From the NCBI GenBank assembly GCA_963969595.1, contig OZ018417.1, positions 2,420,501 through 2,484,500 of the forward strand: 64,000 nt of DNA, given 5' to 3'. Source of the stretch: Neckera pumila (Eukaryota > Streptophyta > Bryopsida > Hypnales > Neckeraceae). Position numbers and translations under genes: made by a program. Under the pieces are notes generated by a model. It had not been told where the DNA came from and made no database searches. It saw only the letters and a program-made list of their open reading frames with translations. This document shows, piece by piece, positions 51,377-63,900 of this stretch (the stretch's first letter is position 1; each line of letters starts with the position of its first letter).

Positions 51377-52304
51377 AATGCCCTCCAATCTCATCTAATG
51401 ATGTCTTCACCAAAAACGCTTCAAAACTGCTATTTCTAGTACAAGTACCAAATTTTAGAAAAAAAACATTTTTGGACACATGTAACTATAGGATCTTGTA
51501 GTAAGCTTGTTTGAGAAGATGTAGAAAAAGTTTGAGAATTTTCCTCCATGTAGATTGCAAGATATTTGCGTTTGAATTGACAAAAAGACATTTTTTGGCC
51601 CTGCAAAAAACTGGGCAGCTGAACTTCACAAGGTCACATTTGTATGAAAAAATGTCCAATATGGTGGTTATTCTTTGAATAAATTCTTCAAATCAAGTAG
51701 CTATATGCTTAAAATTTTCAGATTATTTGAAATTGTACAACATATAGAAAAAAAATAGTAAGTAGAAAGAAGTAGAGAATGATTCATAATACTAAGTTGT
51801 TAAGAATTTAGTTATAGAATTGAAAAACGCCAATCCTAATGGTTGTAATGCTGTAATAAAAATTCTACATCCTATATTTTTATTTTTTTCAAAAAACATT
51901 GAATATTAAAATAAAAAAAGGACTCCAAAGTTTATTTTATAGTAGGGAATGTATAACTGCCCGCAAACAAGAACACCTCTTAATTCCATCTTATAAATCA
52001 AAATGGAAGTATCCAAAGCTTGCCACGCATACATAAATCGAAAGAACCAATTTCAAATTTTTATTTTTTTAAAAGTGTTTTTTTAGAAAAAATTTGAGCT
52101 GCTCGTCGACTTTGAAAATGACATATCATCCAATAACTTTTTAACTATGGGGTCAAAAGTTCTGAAAACTGTTGAGCCCTAAAGCTACTCCTTGGACACA
52201 TATTGTGTGAAAATTTTAAAGAAAAAAATAAAATTTCTAGTCATAGTGAACTGCCCAAAATCACTATGTTGCCAAAAAACGCCGTTTGGTCCTTTATGGG
52301 TTAA
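51377..52304 (+). mobile_element. TTAA element with decayed left terminus, about 928 bp
   Basis: The right end GTTTGGTCCTTTATGGG plus TTAA 52301-52304 and the whole interior align with the neighbouring copy at 52525 (shared CAAGGTCACATTTGTATG and AAAATCACTATGTTGCC-type blocks). The left CCCCTAAAG terminus cannot be found; the start is placed by distance from the AAACTGC block. Same subfamily as 52525-53454. Confidence 0.7.
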
Positions 52305-52524
52305 TGTCTCTAGCCATGTATTAAAATTAATCTTTGAAAAGTAGCAATCCAAGGGATGAGAGTCCATCAATATTTCAAAAGGCATCTTAGACTTCATTCA
52401 CTAAAATTGTCATATAGGTGGGCCCAAAACTGAAGTCTGCAAAAATCTATGGTCAACAAATGAGAGTTAGGTATGTGTCTTTTAAATGAGTCAACAAATT
52501 AAAATTAAGCATTTCAAGGACACA

Positions 52525-53454
52525 TTAACCCCTAAAGTACCATGACTATGTTTTCATCGAAAGCACTCAAAAACTGCCATTTTTAGTACAAGTATCAAAT
52601 TTAAAAAAAAAAAAAAATTCGACAAATGTAACCGTAGGAGCTTATAGTAATCTAATTTTAGAAGATGTGGAAAAAATTTCAGAATTTTCCACTATGTAGA
52701 TTGGAAGATATTAGCATTTGAATTAGCAAAAACTTTTTTTTTGTTCCGGCAAAAATCAGGGCAGCTGCACTTCACAAGGTCACATTTGTATGAAAAAATG
52801 TCCAAAATGGTGGTGCTTCTTTGAATTATTTTTTCTAAACAAGTTGGCTACATGCTTAAAAAATTTCAAATCATTTGGAATTGTATAAGATATATAAAAA
52901 AAATAGCAAGTAAAAAAAGGTAGAGAATGATCCAAAATACTAAATTGTTAAGAATTTAATTATGGAATTGAAAAATTTCAATTCCAATGGTTGTATTGTT
53001 TTAATAAAAAATCTAAATCCTCTGATTATTTTTTTCAAAAAACATTAAAATTTGAGTTAAATATACAACTTCAAAGTTTATTTCAGAGTAAAGAATCCGT
53101 AACTGCCCGCAAACTAGAAAACCCTATAATTTTTTACTCATTTGTTAAAATGGAATGATTTAAAGCTTCCCAAATATATATCACTCTAGAAAACCAATTT
53201 CAAATTTTTATTTTTGAAAAAAGTGATTTTTTTAGACCTGCCCAGACTACCCTCTCGATGAAAAAAATAACATATTAGGCCGTAACTTTTGACTCCTATT
53301 TTGAAATGTCATGAAATCTAGTGCACATGAAAGATATTCTTTGTCCCCACTTTGTATTAAAATTTCAGCTTAAAATATGAAAATCTCCAATCCTAGGTAC
53401 CTGCCCAAAATCGCTATGTTGCTAAAAATAGCAGGCTGGTCCTTTAGGGATTAA
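52525..53454 (+). mobile_element. TTAA element, 930 bp, second subfamily
   Basis: TTAA 52525-52528 with CCCCTAAAGTACCATGAC; right end GGCTGGTCCTTTAGGGA and TTAA 53451-53454. Exactly the same length as the copy at 25837, but the interior is closest to the adjacent copy at 51377. Non-coding. Confidence 0.88.
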
Positions 53455-53632
53455 TGTCTAGGGACACATTTAGTGATAATTTAGGGTACATGAATGGGTA
53501 CGTGTGCGCCAATGGATGTTTCTACCTTATTACCACCATGATTTGCAATTTGACTATCTTTGGGCCAATTCCAAGTGGGACACATACTTTAAAGAGATGT
53601 ACGCTTGTTTTACAAGTCAAACCCAAGTGATA

Positions 53633-53790
53633 TTATAATTTTCCGATCAAATTGTAATTTGTGTAAATTTTTGAAGTAGAATGCCCTAAATTTACAAAAC
53701 CGCCTAGAGAGTGGATCGTAAATATCCCACAAACAACCCATAATTGCCTTTTCTTGTATCTAATGGCATTTAAGTATTCACTAGTCAAGC
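53633..53790 (-). repeat. Dispersed repeat, copy related to 18786-18945
   Basis: Reverse-complement match to 18786-18945, including GATATTTACGATCCACTCTC versus GACATTTATGACTTCACTCT and the following GGTTTTGTAAATTTAGGGC block. Class unknown. Confidence 0.55.
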
Positions 53791-54257
53791 ATTATAACAA
53801 CTTTTTAGAGAAGGAAACTATATGGTTCGGTATACCATGTTAAGATAGACCATACCATTCTTAAGTCCTATTTTTTGATCCAAAACCAACTTGTTTTTGA
53901 TTCAATTTTCTTTGAAAATTTTTAGAAATTATATACTACAACCAAAAAAGCGATTTTTTTTTAATATTCATGATTTTCACTCACTAATACTACAAAAGTA
54001 TTATTTTAAGGAAAAGTTGCCTCCAACTATGCTGAATTGCTAATATTGATCGTTTTGGGTGTTTCTACATAACATTATTAACATTCAATGGGGGGGTCCC
54101 TTTTGCTCCCCCAATTTCAGGCCCCCCCAACCACTGACGTGCATCCTGTCAGATGTACAGTACTGAGATAACCAATGAAATCTCCTCAATTATAACTAAA
54201 ATCCCCTCGGGCATAAGGGGGATTATCCCTCATGTTAGAGGGAAGAAGAGCACTCGG

Positions 54258-54487
54258 TTAACCCTTGAAGGACGGACCGGTAGCCATGGAAATCATGTAT
54301 TGTGATTCCGTGTGACATCATCTACTTTGAAAAAGCTTAATACATTCATTGGAAGTCAAAGAACTGTTGAAGATCTTTCCTTCTTACTCCTAATACCGAG
54401 GATGAAAAGTTGCACTTCTGTCTTGTAGGGAAAGATTCTTTGTCATTCAAAGGACGGAGAACGTCCTCGGCGGCGTTCAAGGGTTAA
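54258..54487. mobile_element. 230-bp TTAA MITE upstream of the stromal peptidase gene
   Basis: TTAA 54258-54261 plus CCCTTGAAGGACGG at the left; CGGCGTTCAAGGG plus TTAA 54484-54487 at the right. Inverted termini match over about 9 bp after the TTAA. It contains the internal phrase CAAAGGACGG, similar to its own terminus. It ends about 440 bp before the ATG of the peptidase gene, so it may lie within the promoter. Confidence 0.75.
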
Positions 54488-54818
54488 CAATGTTATGTAC
54501 CTCTACGCAAAGAACCTCAAAAGCACGACCATTTTTCCCTTCAGGTGAAAATTGCTGAAGACAGTTGGACAAGGGAGGAGTTCATCCAACAAGAACAATC
54601 CACGTGGACGTGGTGGGCAAACAGCAAGCCAGCACCTTATCCCCTGCTCTTCCCCAGGTGCTATCCCACCCCTCCTCAACCGCTTTGGGAAATCCCGCAA
54701 CAACAATCCCGCTTCGCAAATCCTCGGCAATAAGGCTTCGTCGACAATCCAGCAGCCAGCCAGCCAGGGCGCCTCGCATGGCGTCGACGTGACCGACCAC
54801 AACCGCAATTTTCTCCCG

Positions 54819-54860
54819 TCCAATTTGGTGCCGAAACGATCCAATTTGGTGCCGAAACGA
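54819..54860 (+). repeat. Perfect 21-bp tandem duplication in the peptidase gene leader
   Basis: Two adjacent identical 21-bp units, 54819-54839 and 54840-54860, each beginning TCCAATTTGG and ending CGAAACGA, 64 bp before the start codon. Likely in the promoter or 5' UTR. Confidence 0.85.
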
Positions 54861-54923
54861 ATTGTTTAGGTTTAGCACAGGCGAGCAGGGTTTTGGGGTT
54901 GGGACGAGGAGGAGGAGGAGGAG

Positions 54924-57900
54924 ATGGCGGCCATGCTGGTGACGCCTGCTGCGGGGCTGGTGCAGGTGCATCAGAATGGCCGGCGCGCTCCGAGAGTGTC
55001 CGTTACCAGTTTGGCAGCGGCGGGCGGGACTCGCACGCGGAGCAATGTGGTGCGAGGGGATTCTGTGTGCCGAATTGCCGCTCCGAAGATTAGGTTTGTG
55101 GCCGAAGCACGCTGAGTTTTTTTTTTGTTGGAAGGAAATTGGCGATTAAGTTGGTTGACCTAAGTTTTGGAAATATTGAGGATTTAAATGGGATTTCGTC
55201 GGGTTCAGCTCGACCTGTTTGTCAATTCTTTGGTGAATTTGGCAGTTTGACCTAAGTTTTGGAGATTCTAAGGATTTGAATGGGATTTCGTCGGGTTCAG
55301 CTCGACCTTTTTGTCAATTCTTTGGTGAATTGGGCAGTTTGCAATTTTGACTGACGAATTCTCTTCACTTCTTGTTGAATCAGTTCGGTTAGAATGTAGA
55401 ATCAGGCCCCTACTTGCAGTTGCAGTATACACAGGCACTCCTAGATGTCTTCTGTTCCGTATGGCTCTAGTATGGCCCCTACTTGCAGTTGCAGTGGAGG
55501 TTCCCGATTCTACATCTGTCGCAAGAAGTTCTGCTCAATTGGAGCCATTTTGTTTTTATTTCTTGTTGGTTGTTGTCAAGTGGGACAACCGAAATCGTCA
55601 TTTTTGCTGATGAGCGTATTAGGCGTATTATTAGACTGTGCTAGGTTTTGAGACGTTTTGCAAAAGTTATGAAGCGTCAAAACTTTGTTATGGAATTTTT
55701 TTTGAATTTCCTCTTGACTTGAGTTCCATATTTTGTAATTGAGGGATTTACATCAGCTGAACAACTGACCAAGTGGCGCTTTTGCAGTTTTAGAAGTCCT
55801 TGGATTGGAGTGCTTTTCATTTGACAATTGCATAGTCTTGGAGATACCTCGGTTTGGAGAAGTTCTCAATTTGGTACAGTTTCTGAGTTTTTTCTTGTAT
55901 GGTGGTACCTCAGATGGTTGCACGGTGGGGATGGGAATATCGGGCAGAAGAGCCTTGACAGAAGGCTAGCAGTGCACGAACACCATAGCAATCTATTGGC
56001 TTCAAAGGACGTGGAATGTGTAACTTGTAGCAATAAATTGAGGCAAAGGACAAGCTTGAATTGGTTAGCTCCGAGTCCTCGCAGTTTGCTAAGTCACGAT
56101 GGAATGCATTCGAAGAGAGCTCTTTTCGTAAGTCGCCCATCTTCTGCACTCACTCTCTACTCATTTGGACTTTTCATCGTTCTTGAAGGAGTGGAGATGC
56201 TGCACTTTGTGGAGAATTTCAGATATTTGATTTTGATTTGATTTTCTAGCAATTACGGCACTTGCGCAGTCCTATAGTTGTACGATGCAATGCTGAGGTA
56301 TCGTGTGTGGCAGCTGACTCAAGCCACGGCAGGGCCGAACGAGCCCCATGCCGCGAATTTGACATGGATGCCGGAGGAAGGGGTCCTAGAGGTTGAAGAT
56401 CAATCACAGGGTTTAGAAGATGCTTTAGGAAAGGAACTTGACGCTGCCGACTTTTTAGCGTCCAAGCTACCTACACATCCCAAATTGCACCATGGGCGAT
56501 TGACGAATGGATTGCAATATGTCATTCTACCGAACAAAGTGCCTCCAAATAGGTACTACTCAACTGTTGCTAGTTACGTCTTGTTCTCTGCTTAGCGAAT
56601 TTGAACATCTGGTTGGGGGGCAAAGTGAAGGCAGTCTTTTAATCTACACTTAAGATAGTGTTGTAAGGGTTTGAGTGGTATGCGATTTCAGGATTGTTGG
56701 TTGTAGCGTTGGACCCTTTTTCAGTTGTAGGCTATGTCTTCTCTATGATTGTCTGGTACCAGAGCTTTTGAATGTTATAAGAAGATCTATTTACGCAATT
56801 GTGACGTCTCGTCCATCAATATCGCTTTCAGTGGCCATGCTTATCGATTTAAGGCCATGTTTATCGAATGCTTACGGAATGGTGTGTTCCTGTCTTTGAG
56901 AGGAGTTTGCAGCACATTTATGTTAGTATTTTCTTTCTTGAAATGTGTTCTCCACCTTGTGGTTGACAATTGAGTTGTGTTGGCAGATTCGAGGCCCACA
57001 TGGAGATGCATGTCGGTTCAGTTGATGAATTAGATAGTGAACAGGGTATTGCTCACATGATCGAACATGTGGCTTTCTTGGGGAGCAAGAAGCGTGAAAA
57101 GCTTCTGGGGACAGGTGCTCGGTCCAATGCATACACAGATTTTCATCACACTGTCTTCCATGTTCACTCGCCAGTCACTGCTCAAGGCTCGCAGGAGCCC
57201 TTGCTCCCTCTTGTGCTGGAAGCACTCCACGAGGTATGCCTCTTGACTGCAGTGATGGGGCATGGTCTGATTGGGGCCTATTGGAATTGAACCTGAGAAA
57301 AGGGCTATCTTACTTTCCTTATACTATCCCCGTGAAAGTTTCCTCTATTATTCTATTACAGAACGCGTGTGATCTGAATGCGGGCCTCTGTGGCCATCGC
57401 AGTAAGCCAATTTTTTATGGTTTGGGTTTACGAAGTTTTTGGACAGCGTCCATGTTCTTTGATGTCAGAGTTTTAGACTCTTGTTTTTGAAGCTTGTACA
57501 AGAGGGTGTTAACCGGCAGCCTACTTTCTGAGTGATACGCAGATTGCGTTTAAGCCGAAATTCTTGGCATCTCGGGTGGAGAAGGAGAGAAGAGCGGTGC
57601 TGTCTGAGCTACAGATGATGAATACCATTGAATACAGAGTTGATTGTCAGGTGTTACTTCTCTTACATTTTCGCTTTTGAGATCTATTTATGTTCCTTGG
57701 TTTTTGTGCAAGCTTAATGAGGAGAAGAGTTTTTGTACATATTTAAGCATGGTTTAGTATACCTGACCAATTGCTCTCTTATCTGACCGCTATGAATTGT
57801 TAATGATTGACTGCAGCTTCTTCAGCATTTACATTCAGAAAACATGTTAGGGTATCGCTTTCCTATAGGCTTGGAGGAGCAAATAAAGAAGTGGGACCCT

Positions 57901-60900
57901 GAAACAATTAAGGCTTTTCATGAACGTTGGTACTTCCCAGCGAATGCCACTCTCTTCATAGTTGGTGATATTCGCAGTGTTAGTCGGACCATCGAGATGA
58001 TTGAGGTATGCTGGATTCTCCTTGCTTTGCCATGTCATCAGCTTACATGTGACCTTTTCCACTTTATGTAAGCGTTTCTAGGAGTTTCTAGAGATTTATT
58101 AATGCATAAAGCATCGGGGGTGATTGCTTCTTCATTGGTGAATCTTACGAGGTGATTTTGTTGGGTAGGCACAATTTGCTTCGACACCGGCAGGGGTAAT
58201 CACATCGACCCAGACTTCCTTAGAGAACATTAACCCAACCGCCATGACAGTGGCCACTTTGAAGGAACGGCATCCTGTTCGACCCCCAGTACAGCACGCA
58301 TGGTCCTTGCCAGGTGCTGAAAACCAGCTGAAAAACCCTGTTATATTCCAACATGAGCTCCTTCAGAACTTCTCCATCAGTTTATTCTGCAAGGTGATGG
58401 TTGTTTTACTCTGGAAAATTCTTCAGTCACTTCGATGATCTGAATCATTGTCATCGACTCCCTTATTGGTATTCATGTTGAATTTCGTTTCATCAGATCA
58501 TGGTACTGAGTGCAGATGGGTTTTTTCTTCGCTGCTAATACCTCTCAGTCTAGGAGACTCTTATCTCATGTCAAATTATTCTGGCTTGATGCGCAGACTC
58601 CTGTACAAAAAGTGCAGACATTTTCTGATTTGAGAGATGTCCTGATGAGACGCATCGTTCTATCGACACTTCAGTTTCGCATCAATACCCGTTACAAGGT
58701 ATTTATTACTTGCTGTGTTATAGATGTTCGAGGTTTTACTCCTTCATAAAGATGTTTTATGCGATGGGGTTATATATCATTGTTAGTTCTTTTGTGTATT
58801 TCACTTGTAGAGTTCTCTTACAGTAGCCCGAGCATGTACTTTTGTGAAACTGAGCTTGTTCATGTTTGAACTGAGGTTTCTTTTGTATTAGTGAACCTTT
58901 CTTTAGTGATATTTGCAACTATGTTTTGCAGAGTGCCAATCCACCATTCAATGGAATTGAACTTGACCACAGTGACTCAGGTCGAGAAGCATGCACCGTT
59001 ACTACTCTTACTATAACTGCAGAACCCAATCATTGGGAAGGTGCAGTCAAAGTTGGCGTCCAAGAGGTTTGCTCTTCAATGCTTTGTATTCTCCTATTTC
59101 TAAGATTTGAAAAGATGAAAGACAGAATGAGAGATTCTATCTATATAATGCTGTTCATTTCAAAGAACATTAGGTGTATGAAATGGGCCATGCCACTGAA
59201 GATGCTCATTTTCTTCATTTTGTGTATAGTTTGCTTGCTGTGTCACATAAGGAGCTCCTTGGCTGTTGCAGGTTAGGAGGTTACACAAATTTGGAGTGAC
59301 AAGGGGGGAGCTTCATCGTTATCTGAATGCTTTGCTAAAGGACAGCGAGCATCTTGCCGCCATGATAGATAACGTGCCATCAGTTGATAATCTGGACTTC
59401 ATCATGGAAAGTGATGCGCTGGGTCACACTGTCATGGACCAACAGCAAGGTCATGAAAGCCTGATGGGTGTTGCCAGCACAGTCACTCTGGAAGATGTAA
59501 GCTTGTTCTTGCATCTTGCATTCGTACTGAAGGTTTCTGGGTTCTGATGTCTATCTTTTTTCTGTTTCTATATTATCTTTGTACTCGTTATTTAATGTTG
59601 TGAATGCAGTGAGTGTGAGTTCCTTGTTCTAAAGGATTCATGCCCTTATTTGACTAGGTAGCTTACACTGACTGTTTGTTGCTTGGGATTGTGCAGGTAA
59701 ATGCCGCTGGAGCGAAGATGTTGGAGTATGTGGCTAAGTTTGGACAACCTAGTGCCCCTGTGCCAGCTGCTATAGTTGCGTGTGTACCAAAATTTCTTCA
59801 CGTCGAAGGAGTGGGGGACAAGGACTTCGACATCACCCCTGAGGCTATTCTTGGTGCTATATCTGATGGTCTGAATGAGCCTTTGGTCTCTGAGCCCGAG
59901 GCAAGTTTGCCTTGATTTGTGGATGTCCCCGATCACATGGACTGAAATTCTGACTTTATCTGAAGATATGGCACTAGAAGTCTTGAGTTATGAGTGTGAT
60001 CTACTTATATTTTTAATCAATTCACTTTTCTATAAGTTACTGAAGTCGACAAGACAGAATGCTCTGTTCTATACCATCAATCTAACAAAGCTGAAGGAAA
60101 ATTTGAAGCTGCAGCCCTACATTTTAATGATAATGCTGAGACTCTCTGTAATGGGCAATTTGTATTTTGTTCTAGTTGCTGACGTATACCGATGTTTTGT
60201 AATGATATGCTGAACAAGCCTGATAGGAAATTCTGACTTTTAAGATTGTGCTTCATGTAATCACTTGCAGCTTGATGTTCCAATAGAGCTTCTGAGCTCA
60301 GTCCAACTGGCTGCTCTGCATATGAACAAGCAGCCCCGGTTTGTCCCGGTAACTGATACTGAGAGTCCGATAAAGCTCATGGATGACTCCACTGGTGTCA
60401 TTCAGCGTCGATTATCAAATGGCATTCGTGTTAACTATAAGGTGCTTTGTCTCCACTGCATTTTTCTTCATGTCCTTGATTTTGCATACTATTTAATGTC
60501 ACTAATATTGTCAACAGATATGCTTCGCATTAACTAATACTTTTTTCTCAGATGCGGTTTGGCTGCTCTTTTTCTGTTGCAACGATTGTGTTGGCTATCT
60601 GAGTAACTTGCTATGGTAACCTGCTTAAAGATGTCATCTTTTGGTTTGGATTCTATTTAATAAGATGGACATCACTAGTTGAGTTGTACATGTGTTGACA
60701 GCATTTGTAATGGTTGCCTTGCAGATGACTCAAAATGAAGCTAGGGGAGGGGTCTTAAGGCTAGTTGTAGCAGGTGGAAGAGCCCAGGAGAAACCTGGTG
60801 CCAGTGGGGCTGTAGCTGTGGGTGTGCGGACTCTTAGTGAGGGAGGTGCCGTTGGTAGTTTTTCTAGGGAACAGGTAGATTTCTCTGCCATTTTGTCTGG

Positions 60901-63900
60901 AACTTGAAAGTTGTAACCGGCCTATGTTTTACGTACGCCTTTTTGCTGATGCTGGTACCAATGCACACTCATGTTGCTCGTGATTTGGACTTTGTTACAT
61001 CTGTCGAGTGTGAAGAGAGTGTACGTTTTGACTCGAGAACAGCTTCTCTTGAATCTGGATTATTTTCTAATTAGCGTTTTTTTCCTTGGGGACTGAACAG
61101 GTGGAACTTTTTTGTGTTGGAAACTTGATCAATTGCGTGCTGGAAGCAGACGAAGAGTTTCTGTGCATGGATTTCCATTTTACACTTCGTGATGGTGGCA
61201 TGCGTGCCACTTTTCAACTTCTTCACATGGTTCTTGAGGTATTGATATTCTTGTCTCATCTAGGGTTTTAATGGGTTCATGTTTCATGATTTTTAGACAA
61301 CGCCTTGTATAGTTGTTGATGCTACTTCGTGTTTTTTGTGTTCTGAAGGACTTCTGGTTATACTAAACAGAAGACAAATCCTTGACTGGAATGCCCACGC
61401 TTTGATTTCTCCAGTCCCTTCCCGTGATCAGCTTATCAATTCATGATCTTCGTGGTTTCTGTTATATAACTGAGCACGTTCTCTTTCTTGCAGCATAATA
61501 TATGGCTGGACGATGCCTTGGATAGGGCTAAGCAACTCTACCTCTCACATTATCGCGCGATGCCGAAAAGCTTGGAGCGAGCAACTGCTCATCGGTTGAT
61601 GCGTGCCATGTTCAACAGTGAAGAACGCTTTATTGAACCTTCACCTGAAGCCATTGAGAACCTGACGTTACCTATTGTGCGAGAAGCTGTGATGAAGCAG
61701 TTGGTTCCATCGAACATGGAGGTATGGAAGTAGTCGGAATCTGTTATGTACTTTGCAACATTTCTTAGTTTCTCCAATCCTGAATCTGGCCATGTATGCG
61801 ATGTTTCTCTAGACCTTTTTGTGATTGGTCTAGAATACTGCTCTGCTGAATTTTTTGTACACTTAATCGGTCTAAATGTGTCAGTTTAGCGCTACCTCGG
61901 GTTGGTCTACGGCTTTGTGAATTGTCGTAGTATGGGCAGCACTTTAAGAATCATTACTCTGGTTACGGACCAAGTGCGATTTTCTTGAAGTGATCCATAC
62001 GAACCTATGTTGTTAACCTGTTCGCCTTTTGGATGTTTCCAGGTATGTGTTGTAGGGGATTTCACAGAAAGCGAAGTGGAATCATGCTTACTGGATTATC
62101 TTGGTACTGTCACCCCACCAAGCAGTGACGAGCAGCTGCGGGGTATTGGGGAGGAGAAGCCTGTAGTGATCAACGCTAATTCTACTCCGGAATTGCGAAC
62201 GCAGCAGGTGGGCTTGCATTCGGAACTCATCATCGATCCAATAAATATGCATAGCTTTCTTATATGACGCGCTTTTTATTTTTTAAATGAAGTCTCGCTT
62301 GTTTATTTTCTTAAATGGGCATTCTAAGCCTGTGGAGTGAAATTTTGCAGGTGTTCTTACGGGATACAGACGAGAGAGCATGCGCATACATAGCTGGCGC
62401 TGCCCCTAACAGATGGGGGTTTACTTCTGATGGGCGAGATCTGAACACCTTAATCGAGCCTGTTCCTCCATCCTTATCAGGTCTGTCTGTTTGAGCTTAG
62501 AACCATTGGTCGCTGTTGTTCGATCTTTCATTTTTGGGCCCCAACATGCTACCGTTGATCTGATAACTTCTCGTTTTCATTGGGCACCAGGAACTTTCTA
62601 CATGTTCGAACCATTGCTTAGTCTCGCCCCTTGAGGTAGAGAGAAGAAAATTTATCTGGGAATTAGGAGGTTCGTTGGTATAAATGGCTAATCGTTTTTC
62701 ATGCTCCATGTCTTCAGTCATGATTCTGAAAGGTGTAAGAAATTTTTTTGGGTTGTTTTCCAGAGGAGCAAGCTAGAGCATTGGCCCCACCTGGTGTAGA
62801 AGTAATCAAGGATAACAGTGAAATTCTTTGTTGGAAGAGGCATCGTCATCCCTTGTATGCGTCAGTAGCGTTGACTTTGTTGGCAGAGATTATTAATGCA
62901 CGGTGGGTTTCCAAATTCGTCGAGTTTTCTTACGGAACACCTATTGTTTATGGGTGTTTATATATTGCCAGCACTGTGTGAATTTAGAATTTCAACTTCA
63001 ATTTTTGTAGGTTGAGATGGTTTTTCTATTTCTTGTTCCTCGTCTATTTGAGTTGTATTTATGTTTCGGGTGCTTGAATGTGAATCATGGTTTGATTGTG
63101 GAGCTTATCGGCCTTGCTGCAGGTTATTTACAACAGTTAGGGATGCACTAGGCTTGACATATGATGTATCATTTGAGTTGAGCCTCTTCGATCGGCTGAA
63201 AGCTGGTTGGTTTGTCATATCTGTGACGTCCACCCCTGCGAAGGTGAGATGTCCCTCTTTTGGCATTGAGCTTTTGGTCCTATGATGTTTTAGTATGATT
63301 AGCCTCAAGTTGAGTAACCGGAAAAACGAGGTAGTTTTCTAGTAACTTAATCTGACACTTCCTATCCGTCCAACCCGTCATAATTGTTATATTCAATTTG
63401 TTAGTCTGAGTTTGCTCTGTATGTCTGCTGCTTTGATGAGCCCCTTGTTTTGATACGTTTAGGCATCACTTTTTGCAGATAAAATATGCAGTCGATGCAT
63501 CTTTGAATGTGCTTCGCAGTATCCAAGGCAGCAGAATCAATCAGAGAGAGCTTGATCGGGTACGCTCCTCTTATATCATTGTGCTATTTCTCGCCGGTTC
63601 AAATGGAGCCGTAGTTTTATTCCCGCATTAGTCTGTCTTTAATTTTGTGATCGTCATCATTTAAATCTAGGTCGACAGTTTTAGTTCGATAATGAAGAGT
63701 CGGGTATCTAAACTTGAAATTTTGTGTGAGCATTTTCAGGCAAAGAGGACACTTTTGATGCGGCATGAGTCTGATTCAAAGGACAACACATATTGGTTAG
63801 GATTGCTCACGCATCTTCAGGCGCCTTCTGTGAGTAGGAAGGTAACGTCTATACACTTCTGATCTTATCAAAAACCTTACTTTGGTCATGTGGTGGTATG

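Noticed and set aside
54503..54971. ORFs on both strands just upstream of the stromal peptidase start
   Set aside because: GC-rich leader/promoter sequence with no conservation recognised; the peptidase ATG at 54924 begins a frame with correct splicing into homologous exons.
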